Of a stretch of DNA of 13,023 bases, positions 6,330 to 13,023 are shown piece after piece. Where the stretch lies: contig JAEZJA010000185.1 of NCBI GenBank assembly GCA_023415895.1, positions 1 through 13,023 on the forward strand, given 5' to 3'. The notes beneath the pieces were generated by a model. It searched no databases and was not told the DNA's origin. It was given only the letters and a program-made list of their open reading frames with translations. Each line of letters begins with the position of its first letter. The stretch's first letter is position 1. The position numbers and the translations under genes were made by a program. Origin of the DNA: Bacillota bacterium. Lineage in GTDB: Bacteria > Bacillota > Clostridia > Oscillospirales > Acutalibacteraceae.

Positions 6330-6980
6330 CTAAACATCGTCGTCTCTATCCGGCTGCACCATATAGGGGTTGTAGCGCTTCTCCTGGCTTAGCGTAGTCA
6401 GCGTTTCATGCCCGGGCAGGACGGTGTAGTCGTCCTTCAGCTGTGATAATCGCGACATGGAGGCCGCCATGGCGCGCATGCTGCCACCCGGAAAATCGGT
6501 GCGTCCCACACAACCGTGGAAGAGGGTATCCCCCGTCAGGAGGAGGTTTTCGCACTGATAACAGCTGCTTCCCCTTGTGTGACCGGGGGTATGCAGCACA
6601 TGAATGACCAGCTCTCCCGCCTCCACCGTATCGCCGTCCGACAGCAGACGGTCAGCCTTGAGAGGATGGCTTACCAGCGTGCTTTTCTTATGCACCAGGC
6701 TGAGCTTGCTGTCCGCCAGAGCGGGTTCATCGTCCAACGGCACCAGCAAATCCGCGCCCGTTGCCTGTGCTATTTCTCTCACGGCCAGCATATGATCAAA
6801 ATGCGCGTGCGTCAGCAGAATATGCGTTATGTGCAGATGCAGCTGCCATATGGCATCCAATATACGCGGCGCATCGTCGCCAGGATCCACCACTACGCCA
6901 CATTGATGCTCATCGTACAACAGATAACAATTGGTCGGCATCAGACCAACCGGCAGACAACGATAGGAAACCTTGGGCAT
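6330..6980 (-). CDS. MBL-fold metallo-hydrolase (glyoxalase II-like)
   Basis: A cytosolic metallo-beta-lactamase-fold hydrolase of 216 residues. All metal ligands are visible: THAHFDH (His58, His60, Asp62, His63), TPGHT (His134), GDTLF (Asp151) and PGHE (His191). This is the glyoxalase II-like arrangement, with a short C-terminus and without the glutathione-binding C-terminal domain of true glyoxalase II, so a different thioester or ester substrate is possible. The start is placed at the second of two close ATGs (6980): the purine-rich GAGGGAGA would abut the first ATG at 6986. It follows dtd by 26 bases. The dtd/MBL/hemZ neighbourhood is common in Clostridia, but the substrate of this member is not known to me. 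Confidence 0.88.
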   Translation of the reverse strand: MPKVSYRCLPVGLMPTNCYLLYDEHQCGVVVDPGDDAPRILDAIWQLHLHITHILLTHAHFDHMLAVREIAQATGADLLVPLDDEPALADSKLSLVHKKSTLVSHPLKADRLLSDGDTVEAGELVIHVLHTPGHTRGSSCYQCENLLLTGDTLFHGCVGRTDFPGGSMRAMAASMSRLSQLKDDYTVLPGHETLTTLSQEKRYNPYMVQPDRDDDV

Positions 6981-7006
6981 AAACATTCTCCCTCATTCCG
7001 TAACAA

Positions 7007-7462
7007 TCAGCATTTCCAGTCCGCCGTGTTCAGAAGGAGTGTAACGGGACCGTCATTCTCGACCATCACCCGCATATCCGCTCCAAACACACCCGACTGT
7101 ACGAGTGGAATCCCCATTCTTCCGGCAGCCTGTACAAAGGCATCGAATAGAGGCCTCGCCAGTTCGGGACGAGCCGCTCCCATAAAATCGGGACGGCGGC
7201 CATGCACGCAGCTGGCGCACAGCGTAAAGTTCGGAATAATCAATACTCCGCCGCCGACATCCACGACGGAACGATTCATTTTGTTTTGCTCATCGGTAAA
7301 TACCCGCAGCTCGGCGACCTTGGCCGCCATCTTTTCTACCTGCGCTATGCCGTCCTGTGGCTCGATACCGAGAAAAAGCACGGCTCCTTCACCGATTTCC
7401 CCTGCACGAATGCCGTCCGCTTCCACGAATGCGGACTTGACTCTCTGAAAGACCGCTCTCAC
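7007..7462 (-). CDS. dtd: D-aminoacyl-tRNA deacylase, with altered SQxxT motif
   Basis: 151 residues, full length for the DTD family, which hydrolyses D-amino acids (and glycine mischarged on tRNA-Ala) from tRNA. The fold is recognisable throughout: RAVFQRVKSAFVEADG at the start, KMNRSV, NFTLCASCVHGRRPDF, and GVFGADMRVMVENDGPVTLL near the end with the Gly-cisPro motif (138-139). At positions 77-80, where E. coli Dtd has Ser-Gln-Phe-Thr, this protein has Pro-Asn-Phe-Thr, so the conserved Ser-Gln pair is missing. This may be a lineage variant or may alter activity. The start is GTG at 7462, decided by AAAGGAGG 7 bases upstream (7470-7477). The reading frame stays open further upstream into relA, but that part is not DTD-like. 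It follows relA by 23 bases. Confidence 0.9.
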   Translation of the reverse strand: MRAVFQRVKSAFVEADGIRAGEIGEGAVLFLGIEPQDGIAQVEKMAAKVAELRVFTDEQNKMNRSVVDVGGGVLIIPNFTLCASCVHGRRPDFMGAARPELARPLFDAFVQAAGRMGIPLVQSGVFGADMRVMVENDGPVTLLLNTADWKC

Positions 7463-7469
7463 GTCGCTG

Positions 7470-7477
7470 CCTCCTTT
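7470..7477 (-). promoter_or_regulatory. Ribosome binding site of dtd
   Basis: AAAGGAGG, 7 bases before the GTG at 7462. It decides the GTG start over any upstream start inside relA. Confidence 0.85.
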
Positions 7478-7485
7478 ACAGGCGT

Positions 7486-9672
7486 TTATCCACCCTGTGT
7501 GCTGCGCGTCACGCTGAAGATGCCCGAAATTTTCGCCAGACGTGCCATCACCGATTGCAGCTGTTCCAGAGAGCTGACACCGACGGTTACACTCATCATG
7601 ACCGAACCGTCGGTCGGCTCGCGTGCGCTGATCGCATGAATCATCACATGCATGGAGGCCAACTGCGTCGTGACATCCGCCAGCAGCGCATGACGATTGT
7701 GCGCTTCGACGGACAGTGTGGCTTTGAATTCGTTTCCGACGCCCTTCTCCCAACTGACCCTCACCCAACGCTCGGGCTCAGCCGCCTGTGTCAATTCCTT
7801 AGGCACATTGGTGCAATCGCGCTTATGGATGGAAACGCCGTAACCGCGCGTAATAAAGCCGATGATATCGTCGCCCGGCACAGGATTGCAGCAGCGGGCG
7901 AATTTGACCAGACAATTGTCCATGTTGTCAATGATCACGCCGCCGTTGTGATGATTGGAGCGATTCACGGTGGGCGGGATTTCAACTGGTTCATTGTCTG
8001 TTTTGACAAGACGGAGGTAATCCTCCTTCATGCGTGCCATGATATGCGACAGGATGATTCCGCCGTAGCCGATGGAAGCCAAGAAATCCTCTACCGTCTC
8101 GCAGTGCTGCTTTTTACTCTGCATCAGCAGAAATTCCTTCATTTGAGCATCAGGCATACGGATACCGTTGCGAGTCAGCTCGCGCTCCAGTACGGTACGC
8201 CCCTGCTCAATATTCTCATCGCGGCATTCCTTTTTGAACCAGGTGCGAATCTTGTTGCGGGCCTCGCCTGTTTTAACAATATTGAGCCAGTCACGGCTGG
8301 GGCCTCGCCTTTGTGCCGAGGTTGTCAGTATCTCAATGATTTCGCCTGTTTTGACCGTGTAGTCAATGGGGACGATGCGCCCGTCCACCTTGGCACCCAC
8401 CATGCGGTTGCCGACTGCCGAATGGATGGCATAGGCAAAGTCAATCACGGTTGCGCCCACAGGCAGCGTAATGACGTCGCCTTTGGGGGTAAAAACAAAC
8501 ACGTCATCCGAGGAAAGATCGGTCTTGATGGTGCGCACAATATCCTCGGCATCGTCCACGTCCTTCTGATTTTCGATAAACTGTCTCACCCACGCAAGAC
8601 GTTCCTCCAGCTTATCCTTGCGCTGAATGCCCAGCTTATACTTCCAATGGGCGGCGATACCGTATTCGGCGGTGTAATGCATCTCCCAGCTGCGTATCTG
8701 CACTTCGAAGGGGATTTTTTCTTTGCTGATGACCGTCGTATGAAGCGACTGATACATATTGGCTTTGGGCGTGGAAATATAGTCCTTGAAGCGGTTGGGC
8801 AGCGGGCGAAACATATCGTGAACCAGCCCGAGCACATTGTAGCAATCGTTGACCGTATCCACGATCACCCGCACCGCGTAAATATCATAGATTTCATCAA
8901 AGGATTTGCCCTGCATATACATTTTTCGGTAAATGCCCGTAATGCTCTTGATACGTCCCGAAACAAAGCACTCAATCGGGATGCTGTTGAGCTTTTCGGT
9001 GATACGCTGCTTGATGTTGTCCAGAAAGGCCATGCGCTCACTTTCTCGAAGAGCCAGCGCGTCCTCAATCTCCTTATACGCGATGGGATCCAGAATGCGA
9101 AGAGAGAGATCCTCCAGCTCTTCCTTGACCGCGCGAATACCAAGCCGGTGGGCCAGCGGCGCATAGATATCCATGGTTTCCTTGGCTTTATCCCGCCGCT
9201 TTTGCTCACTGACAAAGCGTATGGTGCGCATATTGTGCAGCCGGTCGGCCAGCTTGATAATGATGACCCGGATATCCTGTGCCATGGCGAGCAGCATCTT
9301 GCGCACATTTTCAGCCTGCTCCTCCTCTTTGGTCGTGAAGGGCAGTTTATTGAGCTTGGTGACGCCGTCAACCAACGCCGCAATCTCACTTCCAAACAAG
9401 CGGTTGATATCTGCAAGCTCCATCGGCGTGTCTTCCACAACATCGTGCAGAATCGAGGCAACGACAGTCTCACTGTCCATGCCGAGCTCAACCAGAATGG
9501 TGGCGACCTGGAGCGGATGGCACACGAATTCCTCTCCTGAAGAGCGCAATTGTCCATTGTGCGCCTCACAGGCAGTGCGGATTGCCAGATCCACGGCAGC
9601 CATATTGTATGGCTTGCCGCTCTTGACCATCAAATCCTTCAATTCATTAACCAATCTGGTCTTATCTTTCAT
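7486..9672 (-). CDS. relA: Bifunctional (p)ppGpp synthetase/hydrolase (Rel)
   Basis: Makes and degrades the stringent-response alarmones from GDP/GTP and ATP. 728 residues with full RSH architecture. The HD hydrolase domain has its His near residue 52 and HDVVEDT at about 76-82, intact. The synthetase has RFKDYIS and NMYQSLHTTV; RFKD is the RxKD form typical of bifunctional enzymes, not the ExDD form of RelA-only synthetases. Then come TGS (VFVFTPKGDVITLPVGATV onward), the helical region, a CC-type zinc finger (FARCCNPVPGDDI, with HKRDC) and a C-terminal ACT domain (LSVEAHNRHALLADVTTQL). No domain is lost. The start is uncertain: ATG at 9672 is used, but TTG at 9681, three codons upstream, is possible; neither has a good ribosome binding site. 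With only about 10-20 bases after the recJ stop, translation is probably coupled to recJ. Confidence 0.95.
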   Translation of the reverse strand: MKDKTRLVNELKDLMVKSGKPYNMAAVDLAIRTACEAHNGQLRSSGEEFVCHPLQVATILVELGMDSETVVASILHDVVEDTPMELADINRLFGSEIAALVDGVTKLNKLPFTTKEEEQAENVRKMLLAMAQDIRVIIIKLADRLHNMRTIRFVSEQKRRDKAKETMDIYAPLAHRLGIRAVKEELEDLSLRILDPIAYKEIEDALALRESERMAFLDNIKQRITEKLNSIPIECFVSGRIKSITGIYRKMYMQGKSFDEIYDIYAVRVIVDTVNDCYNVLGLVHDMFRPLPNRFKDYISTPKANMYQSLHTTVISKEKIPFEVQIRSWEMHYTAEYGIAAHWKYKLGIQRKDKLEERLAWVRQFIENQKDVDDAEDIVRTIKTDLSSDDVFVFTPKGDVITLPVGATVIDFAYAIHSAVGNRMVGAKVDGRIVPIDYTVKTGEIIEILTTSAQRRGPSRDWLNIVKTGEARNKIRTWFKKECRDENIEQGRTVLERELTRNGIRMPDAQMKEFLLMQSKKQHCETVEDFLASIGYGGIILSHIMARMKEDYLRLVKTDNEPVEIPPTVNRSNHHNGGVIIDNMDNCLVKFARCCNPVPGDDIIGFITRGYGVSIHKRDCTNVPKELTQAAEPERWVRVSWEKGVGNEFKATLSVEAHNRHALLADVTTQLASMHVMIHAISAREPTDGSVMMSVTVGVSSLEQLQSVMARLAKISGIFSVTRSTQGG

Positions 9673-9691
9673 GTCATCCAACGACTAACAC

Positions 9692-11740
9692 TCATTTCTG
9701 TTGCTGCAACTCAAAATAGTTCCACAAAGGGGTGTGGGTCAGGTCTGTCTTTTCCGTCACGGGAAGAACAGTCACGCACAGCTCCATGCCGCCGTCTTTA
9801 ATAGAAACCAGTCCGGCTTGACGCAAAACTTCCAAACAAATCCGGAGCTGTTGATAGGATATCGTCTCATGTATGAAGTAACGCAATTGTTCCAAAGGTC
9901 CCCGCCAGCCCTTGCGCCCGCGCAGAAAGCGGTAGGTCTGCTCGAGCTGTGCACGACCGGGGCACCAAGCGGCAGCTTGTTCAGGAGTCAGTGGCTGTCC
10001 ACGCATCACCATATCAAAATCCTGCCCTGCCCTTATCAGCTCATCCTGCTGCACATCCGCGCTGCGGATATCCTTGAGCAAAACGGAAGGGGTCACCACG
10101 CCGCGGTATTCGTTTCGTTCGAGCGAAACAATGAGATTCACAATCTGACCACATTCATAGGGAAACGCCTCGATTGTGGTATTGAACCGCACGACCGACA
10201 GGCTGACCTCATCCCGTGAAACCGACAGCCGCAAATGCTTACCCTGCCCCATCGGCATGATATTATCCAGCCGCATGTGGAACAGACCAAATACCGGCGA
10301 GGGATTATCGGTGCCGAACGGCTCCAGTGCTGACAAAAGGCTGAGTTTCTCCACATCGACCTGAGACGGACGCAGCTTAAAATCCACGACCAATTCCGGG
10401 ACGGGCATCACCGGATATTGCTGCGCGGCAAAATCGTTAATAGCCGCACGGAACAACGGAATATTTTCGGCTGTTAAGCTCACACCCGCAGCCATCTCGT
10501 GACCGCCGAAATGGGTAAGAAACGAACTGCAGGCACTGACAGCTTCATAAAGAGAAAAGCCTTTGATACTGCGGCCCGAGCCTTTGGCTTCGCTGCCGCT
10601 GCGGGAAATCAGAATACAGGGCTTGCCGTACCGATCGACCAATCGAGATGCCAGAATGCCGATCACGCCGGCATGCCAGTCCTCCCCATCAATCACCAAC
10701 ACCCGCTGTGCCAACGCTTCGGGCTGCTCCTGCAAACGGCTTAGAATTTCCTCAAGAATAGCTCCTTCAGCCTTCTGCCGCGCGACGTTGCATTCCTGAA
10801 TCTGACCGGCCAGCGTTTGGGCAACGACATCCTGCGTTGTCAGCAGCAAACGCGCCGCCACGTCTGGCGAATCCATGCGTCCGGCAGCATTGATGCGCGG
10901 AACAAGCGAAAAGGCCGTTGTGACCGAGGTCAGAATGCGGGATTCCACACCCGCCACCTTTCGGAGCTGCCGTACGCCCGGCCGCTGGCTGTCATTCAGC
11001 AGTCTGAGTCCCTGACGGACAAGCGCGCGGTTTTCTCCTCGGAGCGGCATCACATCGCCGATTGTACCGATGGTCACCAGATCGCCGACCTGGTCGAGTA
11101 CCGTATCGGTGTCGCCTTCCAAGGCACAGGCAAGCTTGAACGCCACACCCACACCGGCATAGTCCTTGAACTGACTGCCGCAATCGGCGCGATGAGGATT
11201 GACAACGGCAAGCGCGCGAGGCAGCACGGCCGGAGGCTGGTGATGATCGGTGACCACCACATCCATGCCAAGCGCGTTCGCGTGGTCGATCTCCGCCACG
11301 GCGGCTACGCCGTTGTCCACCGTAATGATCAGACGCACGCCCTGCTGATGCAGCGTATCGATACTTTCTATATGCAGCCCGTAGCCCTCTTTCTCACGGT
11401 CGGGCAGATAATAACTCACATCCCCGCCTTTTTCGCGAAGATAGGTATACAACAAAACGGTAGCGGTAATGCCATCCGCATCATAATCGCCATAGACGGC
11501 CATTTGTTCATGCAGGTCGAGCGCGCGCTGAATGCGGTTGACCGCCACGTCCATATCGGCAAAGGCAAAGGGATCGTCGGATATTTCCGTACCAATGAGA
11601 AAGTCGGCAGCGCTCTGCGCATCGGTAATACCGCGCGTCACCAGCATCAGTGCGAGGAAGGGATGAATTTCGCATTCCTCCGCCAGTTGTGCCGCGGTAT
11701 CCTTATCGGGTGCCGGCATGACCCAGCGCTTGATGCTCAT
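9692..11740 (-). CDS. recJ: Single-stranded-DNA-specific 5'-3' exonuclease RecJ
   Basis: Cytosolic DHH-family nuclease of recombination and repair. 682 residues, longer than E. coli RecJ (577) because of the extra C-terminal region usual in Firmicutes. Catalytic motifs: DYDADG (85-90), VDNG (141-144), DHH (165-167), GTIGDVMPL and RINAAGRMDSP. The DHHA1 region carries DWHAGVIGILASRLV, SGRS and FGGHEMAAG; the OB-fold region follows (FKLRPSQVDVEKLSLLSALE, PFGTDNPSPVF). The last 110 residues or so look like a winged-helix C-terminal domain (LRGRKGWRGPLEQLRYF onward). The start at 11740 has AAGGAGG 8 bases upstream (11749-11755); the GGGGATCCCC palindrome lies between and partly overlaps it. A strong promoter lies about 35 bases further upstream, so recJ is first of the recJ-relA-dtd-MBL unit. 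No secDF lies upstream, only cdaR. Confidence 0.95.
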   Translation of the reverse strand: MSIKRWVMPAPDKDTAAQLAEECEIHPFLALMLVTRGITDAQSAADFLIGTEISDDPFAFADMDVAVNRIQRALDLHEQMAVYGDYDADGITATVLLYTYLREKGGDVSYYLPDREKEGYGLHIESIDTLHQQGVRLIITVDNGVAAVAEIDHANALGMDVVVTDHHQPPAVLPRALAVVNPHRADCGSQFKDYAGVGVAFKLACALEGDTDTVLDQVGDLVTIGTIGDVMPLRGENRALVRQGLRLLNDSQRPGVRQLRKVAGVESRILTSVTTAFSLVPRINAAGRMDSPDVAARLLLTTQDVVAQTLAGQIQECNVARQKAEGAILEEILSRLQEQPEALAQRVLVIDGEDWHAGVIGILASRLVDRYGKPCILISRSGSEAKGSGRSIKGFSLYEAVSACSSFLTHFGGHEMAAGVSLTAENIPLFRAAINDFAAQQYPVMPVPELVVDFKLRPSQVDVEKLSLLSALEPFGTDNPSPVFGLFHMRLDNIMPMGQGKHLRLSVSRDEVSLSVVRFNTTIEAFPYECGQIVNLIVSLERNEYRGVVTPSVLLKDIRSADVQQDELIRAGQDFDMVMRGQPLTPEQAAAWCPGRAQLEQTYRFLRGRKGWRGPLEQLRYFIHETISYQQLRICLEVLRQAGLVSIKDGGMELCVTVLPVTEKTDLTHTPLWNYFELQQQK

Positions 11741-11776
11741 GGGGATCCCCTCCTTCTTTTAAAATACTTAATCTCA

Positions 11777-11805
11777 ATAATACCATTATTCCTCCCAGAC
11801 TTCAA
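11777..11805 (-). promoter_or_regulatory. Sigma-A-type promoter of the recJ-relA unit
   Basis: On the minus strand, -35 TTGAAG (11800-11805), a 17-base spacer and -10 TATTAT (11777-11782), with TGG directly before the -10 (extended -10). The predicted start near 11770 leaves a leader of about 30 bases to the recJ ATG. The -35 hexamer is identical to that of the zinc-ribbon gene promoter. Confidence 0.75.
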
Positions 11806-11867
11806 CAAGAATTCGCGCAATGCCCCCATTTATCCGTTTGTGCATCCGCATAATCCGTATTCTTGTT
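11804..11867. repeat. 9-bp inverted repeat upstream of the recJ promoter
   Basis: AACAAGAAT (11804-11812) and ATTCTTGTT (11859-11867) are perfect inverted copies 46 bases apart. The proximal arm touches the -35 box. Between the arms the minus strand has CGGAT three times (plus-strand ATCCG at 11832, 11844 and 11853). This could be paired operator half-sites or an upstream regulatory region. No gene fits in the interval. Confidence 0.45.
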
Positions 11868-11887
11868 ACAAATCCCTATACGTAAGA

Positions 11888-11925
11888 AGCCGGCCGAAAA
11901 CCTTCGCTAAGGCTTCCGACCGGCT
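11888..11925 (-). terminator. Hairpin downstream of cdaR
   Basis: A 17-base-pair stem with an AGCG loop, 18 bases after the cdaR stop. The arms AGCCGGTCGGAAGCCTT and AAGGTTTTCGGCCGGCT pair completely in RNA, using three G-U pairs. The tail on the minus strand is TCTTACG, a poor U-run, so it is probably an intrinsic terminator of moderate strength. It separates cdaR from recJ. Confidence 0.65.
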
Positions 11926-11943
11926 GATCAAATCATCGCTGTG

Positions 11944-13023
11944 CTATTCGATTTTAACATAGGCCTTATAGCCGCTGCTGCCGTAATACACCCACACATC
12001 CGTATACCCGTTCACACTGATCGTCACAGCCTTCTCCACAGCTCCTGTCACTTTCGCCCCTTGAAGGTCGACAATGACAAACAAATTGTCTTGCGTAATC
12101 ATATCAATAGAAGCCTTGTTGCCCACCAGCGTGATATTGGATATCTTTTGCGTCGTTACACTCGCTGTGCTCCCGGTGGGGACATTGACAGCCTGAGAAT
12201 TGGCCTGAGAAACGGTCAGATCAAGCGTTTTGGATGCCATACCGGCACTGTTAAAGGACACTTTCACGGTTTTGGTTCCGTCAAGCACGGTCATACCAGT
12301 CGGAATGTTCAGAGGGATGTCCTGAGACATTTTACTCAGATCAATGGTGTTGAAATCAAAGGTTCCCAGATTCTGAATGCCCGCAGCATAGGAATCCAGT
12401 ACCTCTGGTGTGCCAATCAGTACAACCGACTGAGGCGATACGTTCACAAAATCAATTTGCTGCGAATAGGAAGACGGAAGATTCTTGAGTGTATAGGTGA
12501 AATTGATTTGACGATGAATGAGTACCGGAACCGTAATGCTGACGGTATTGTCCGTCGCGCCTTCAACGGTACAATGGGAAATATTCACTGTCTGGCCGTC
12601 CTTGTCCAAAGCAGTCAAAGTTCCGGCAAAGGTCGTTACTTCGGAAATGGTTCTGGGTTTGGTCACCTTGGCGATAATCTTTGCAATTTGGCTGATCTCG
12701 GCTTTGGGGCCGCTGATCGTGACAGTGTTGTTGGAGATGCCTGCCGAGGACACGACAGGGGTACCCAGCTGCGTAGTTTGCGAATCCTGCACCTGAATAC
12801 CGGTCATATCGGTCTCAACCGGCATGCTGATCGTCTGCGGATAATCGCACATGATCGTCACACTGGATGGCACCACATAAATGCTTTTGACCTCGTCGTT
12901 TTTGACCGAAGCATCAAGATTAATCGGATATGAGCCTGCATCCTTGATCTTGCTGTAATCGCCTGTCACCGTGATATCGTCGGCGGTCAATTTGGTCAGT
13001 GCCGCCATCGTACCGGTCATCTT
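11944..13023 (-). CDS. cdaR: CdaR/YbbR-domain protein, c-di-AMP cyclase regulator (5' end outside window)
   Basis: The last 360 residues of a protein made of repeated YbbR domains, all beta-rich and of the form VxPSSVxIxG / hxVPVxV. Examples are VVPSSVTIMCDYPQTISMPV near the visible start, NNTVTISGPKAEISQIAKII and VSPQSVVLIGTPEVLDSYAA. CdaR proteins are anchored by one N-terminal membrane helix, face the cell exterior and modulate the cyclase CdaA. The anchor and first domain would lie beyond base 13023, so membrane attachment is not seen. The high Thr/Ser/Val content and lack of Cys clusters fit an extracytoplasmic location. In Firmicutes cdaR usually follows cdaA and precedes glmM. Here it is followed by a terminator and then recJ, so glmM is not directly downstream. 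The assignment rests on YbbR-type repeats and is good for the family, less so for the exact role. Confidence 0.82.
   Translation of the reverse strand, partial: KMTGTMAALTKLTADDITVTGDYSKIKDAGSYPINLDASVKNDEVKSIYVVPSSVTIMCDYPQTISMPVETDMTGIQVQDSQTTQLGTPVVSSAGISNNTVTISGPKAEISQIAKIIAKVTKPRTISEVTTFAGTLTALDKDGQTVNISHCTVEGATDNTVSITVPVLIHRQINFTYTLKNLPSSYSQQIDFVNVSPQSVVLIGTPEVLDSYAAGIQNLGTFDFNTIDLSKMSQDIPLNIPTGMTVLDGTKTVKVSFNSAGMASKTLDLTVSQANSQAVNVPTGSTASVTTQKISNITLVGNKASIDMITQDNLFVIVDLQGAKVTGAVEKAVTISVNGYTDVWVYYGSSGYKAYVKIE

Noticed and set aside
7463..7768. A 102-residue N-terminal extension of Dtd
   Set aside because: It lies inside the conserved ACT domain of Rel in another frame, and a perfect ribosome binding site marks the GTG at 7462.
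7555..9540. A 661-codon open frame on the plus strand antisense to relA
   Set aside because: It is the mirror of a fully conserved Rel protein, is His/Asn/Ile-rich without recognisable domains, and has no ribosome binding site. It is a codon-bias shadow.
10817..11962. A 381-codon plus-strand frame antisense to recJ and crossing the cdaR-recJ gap
   Set aside because: No family resemblance; it overlaps conserved RecJ catalytic motifs and reads through the hairpin and promoter of the minus strand.
11941..12933. A 330-codon plus-strand frame antisense to cdaR
   Set aside because: Composition is that of a complement of a Thr/Val-rich gene, and no motif or start signal is seen.

Overview
The window looks like ordinary core chromosome of an anaerobic, low-G+C-lineage Firmicute, most likely a member of the Clostridia with moderate G+C (Oscillospiraceae or a relative). 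This rests on gene content and order (recJ, relA, dtd, MBL-fold hydrolase, hemZ in a row; a CdaR/YbbR protein; a SpoVB-type flippase), strong AAGGAGG-type ribosome binding sites and the use of TTG and GTG starts. The genus cannot be fixed from the sequence alone. All ten genes lie on the minus strand, so transcription runs from high to low coordinates. I see no tRNA, rRNA, insertion sequence, CRISPR array or phage gene. No gap between genes exceeds about 205 bases.

Layout in the direction of transcription. (1) 13023-11944: the C-terminal 360 residues of CdaR, regulator of the c-di-AMP cyclase, ending at a 17-bp stem hairpin. (2) A 203-bp gap holds that hairpin, a 9-bp inverted repeat and a strong sigma-A-type promoter with an extended -10. 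(3) This promoter drives recJ, relA, dtd and an MBL-fold hydrolase, separated by 10 to 30 bases. (4) After a 152-bp gap with a small palindrome come hemZ (TTG start) and a uridine-kinase-family gene whose start overlaps the end of hemZ by 38 bases. (5) A clear sigma-A promoter, whose -35 box overlaps the kinase stop codon, drives a small coiled-coil/zinc-ribbon protein, closed by another hairpin. (6) Three tandem 15-bp repeats lead into a purine nucleoside phosphorylase, an MTA/SAH/5'-deoxyadenosine deaminase (mtaD) and the first 343 residues of a SpoVB/MATE-type lipid flippase that runs off the left edge.

How the genes may work together. RecJ (DNA repair), Rel ((p)ppGpp), Dtd (removal of D-amino acids from tRNA) and CdaR (c-di-AMP) are housekeeping and stress functions. 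The deaminase and the phosphorylase plausibly form a salvage route: the nucleoside by-products of SAM-dependent enzymes, including the 5'-deoxyadenosine that radical-SAM enzymes such as HemZ release, are deaminated to inosine analogues and then split to hypoxanthine. The apt gene that usually lies between recJ and relA in Firmicutes is absent here.

I found no convincing undescribed system. The points most worth checking are a Dtd whose catalytic Ser-Gln pair is replaced by Pro-Asn, a nucleoside phosphorylase with Asp in place of the usual 5'-OH-binding His next to mtaD, and the tandem repeats in front of that pair.
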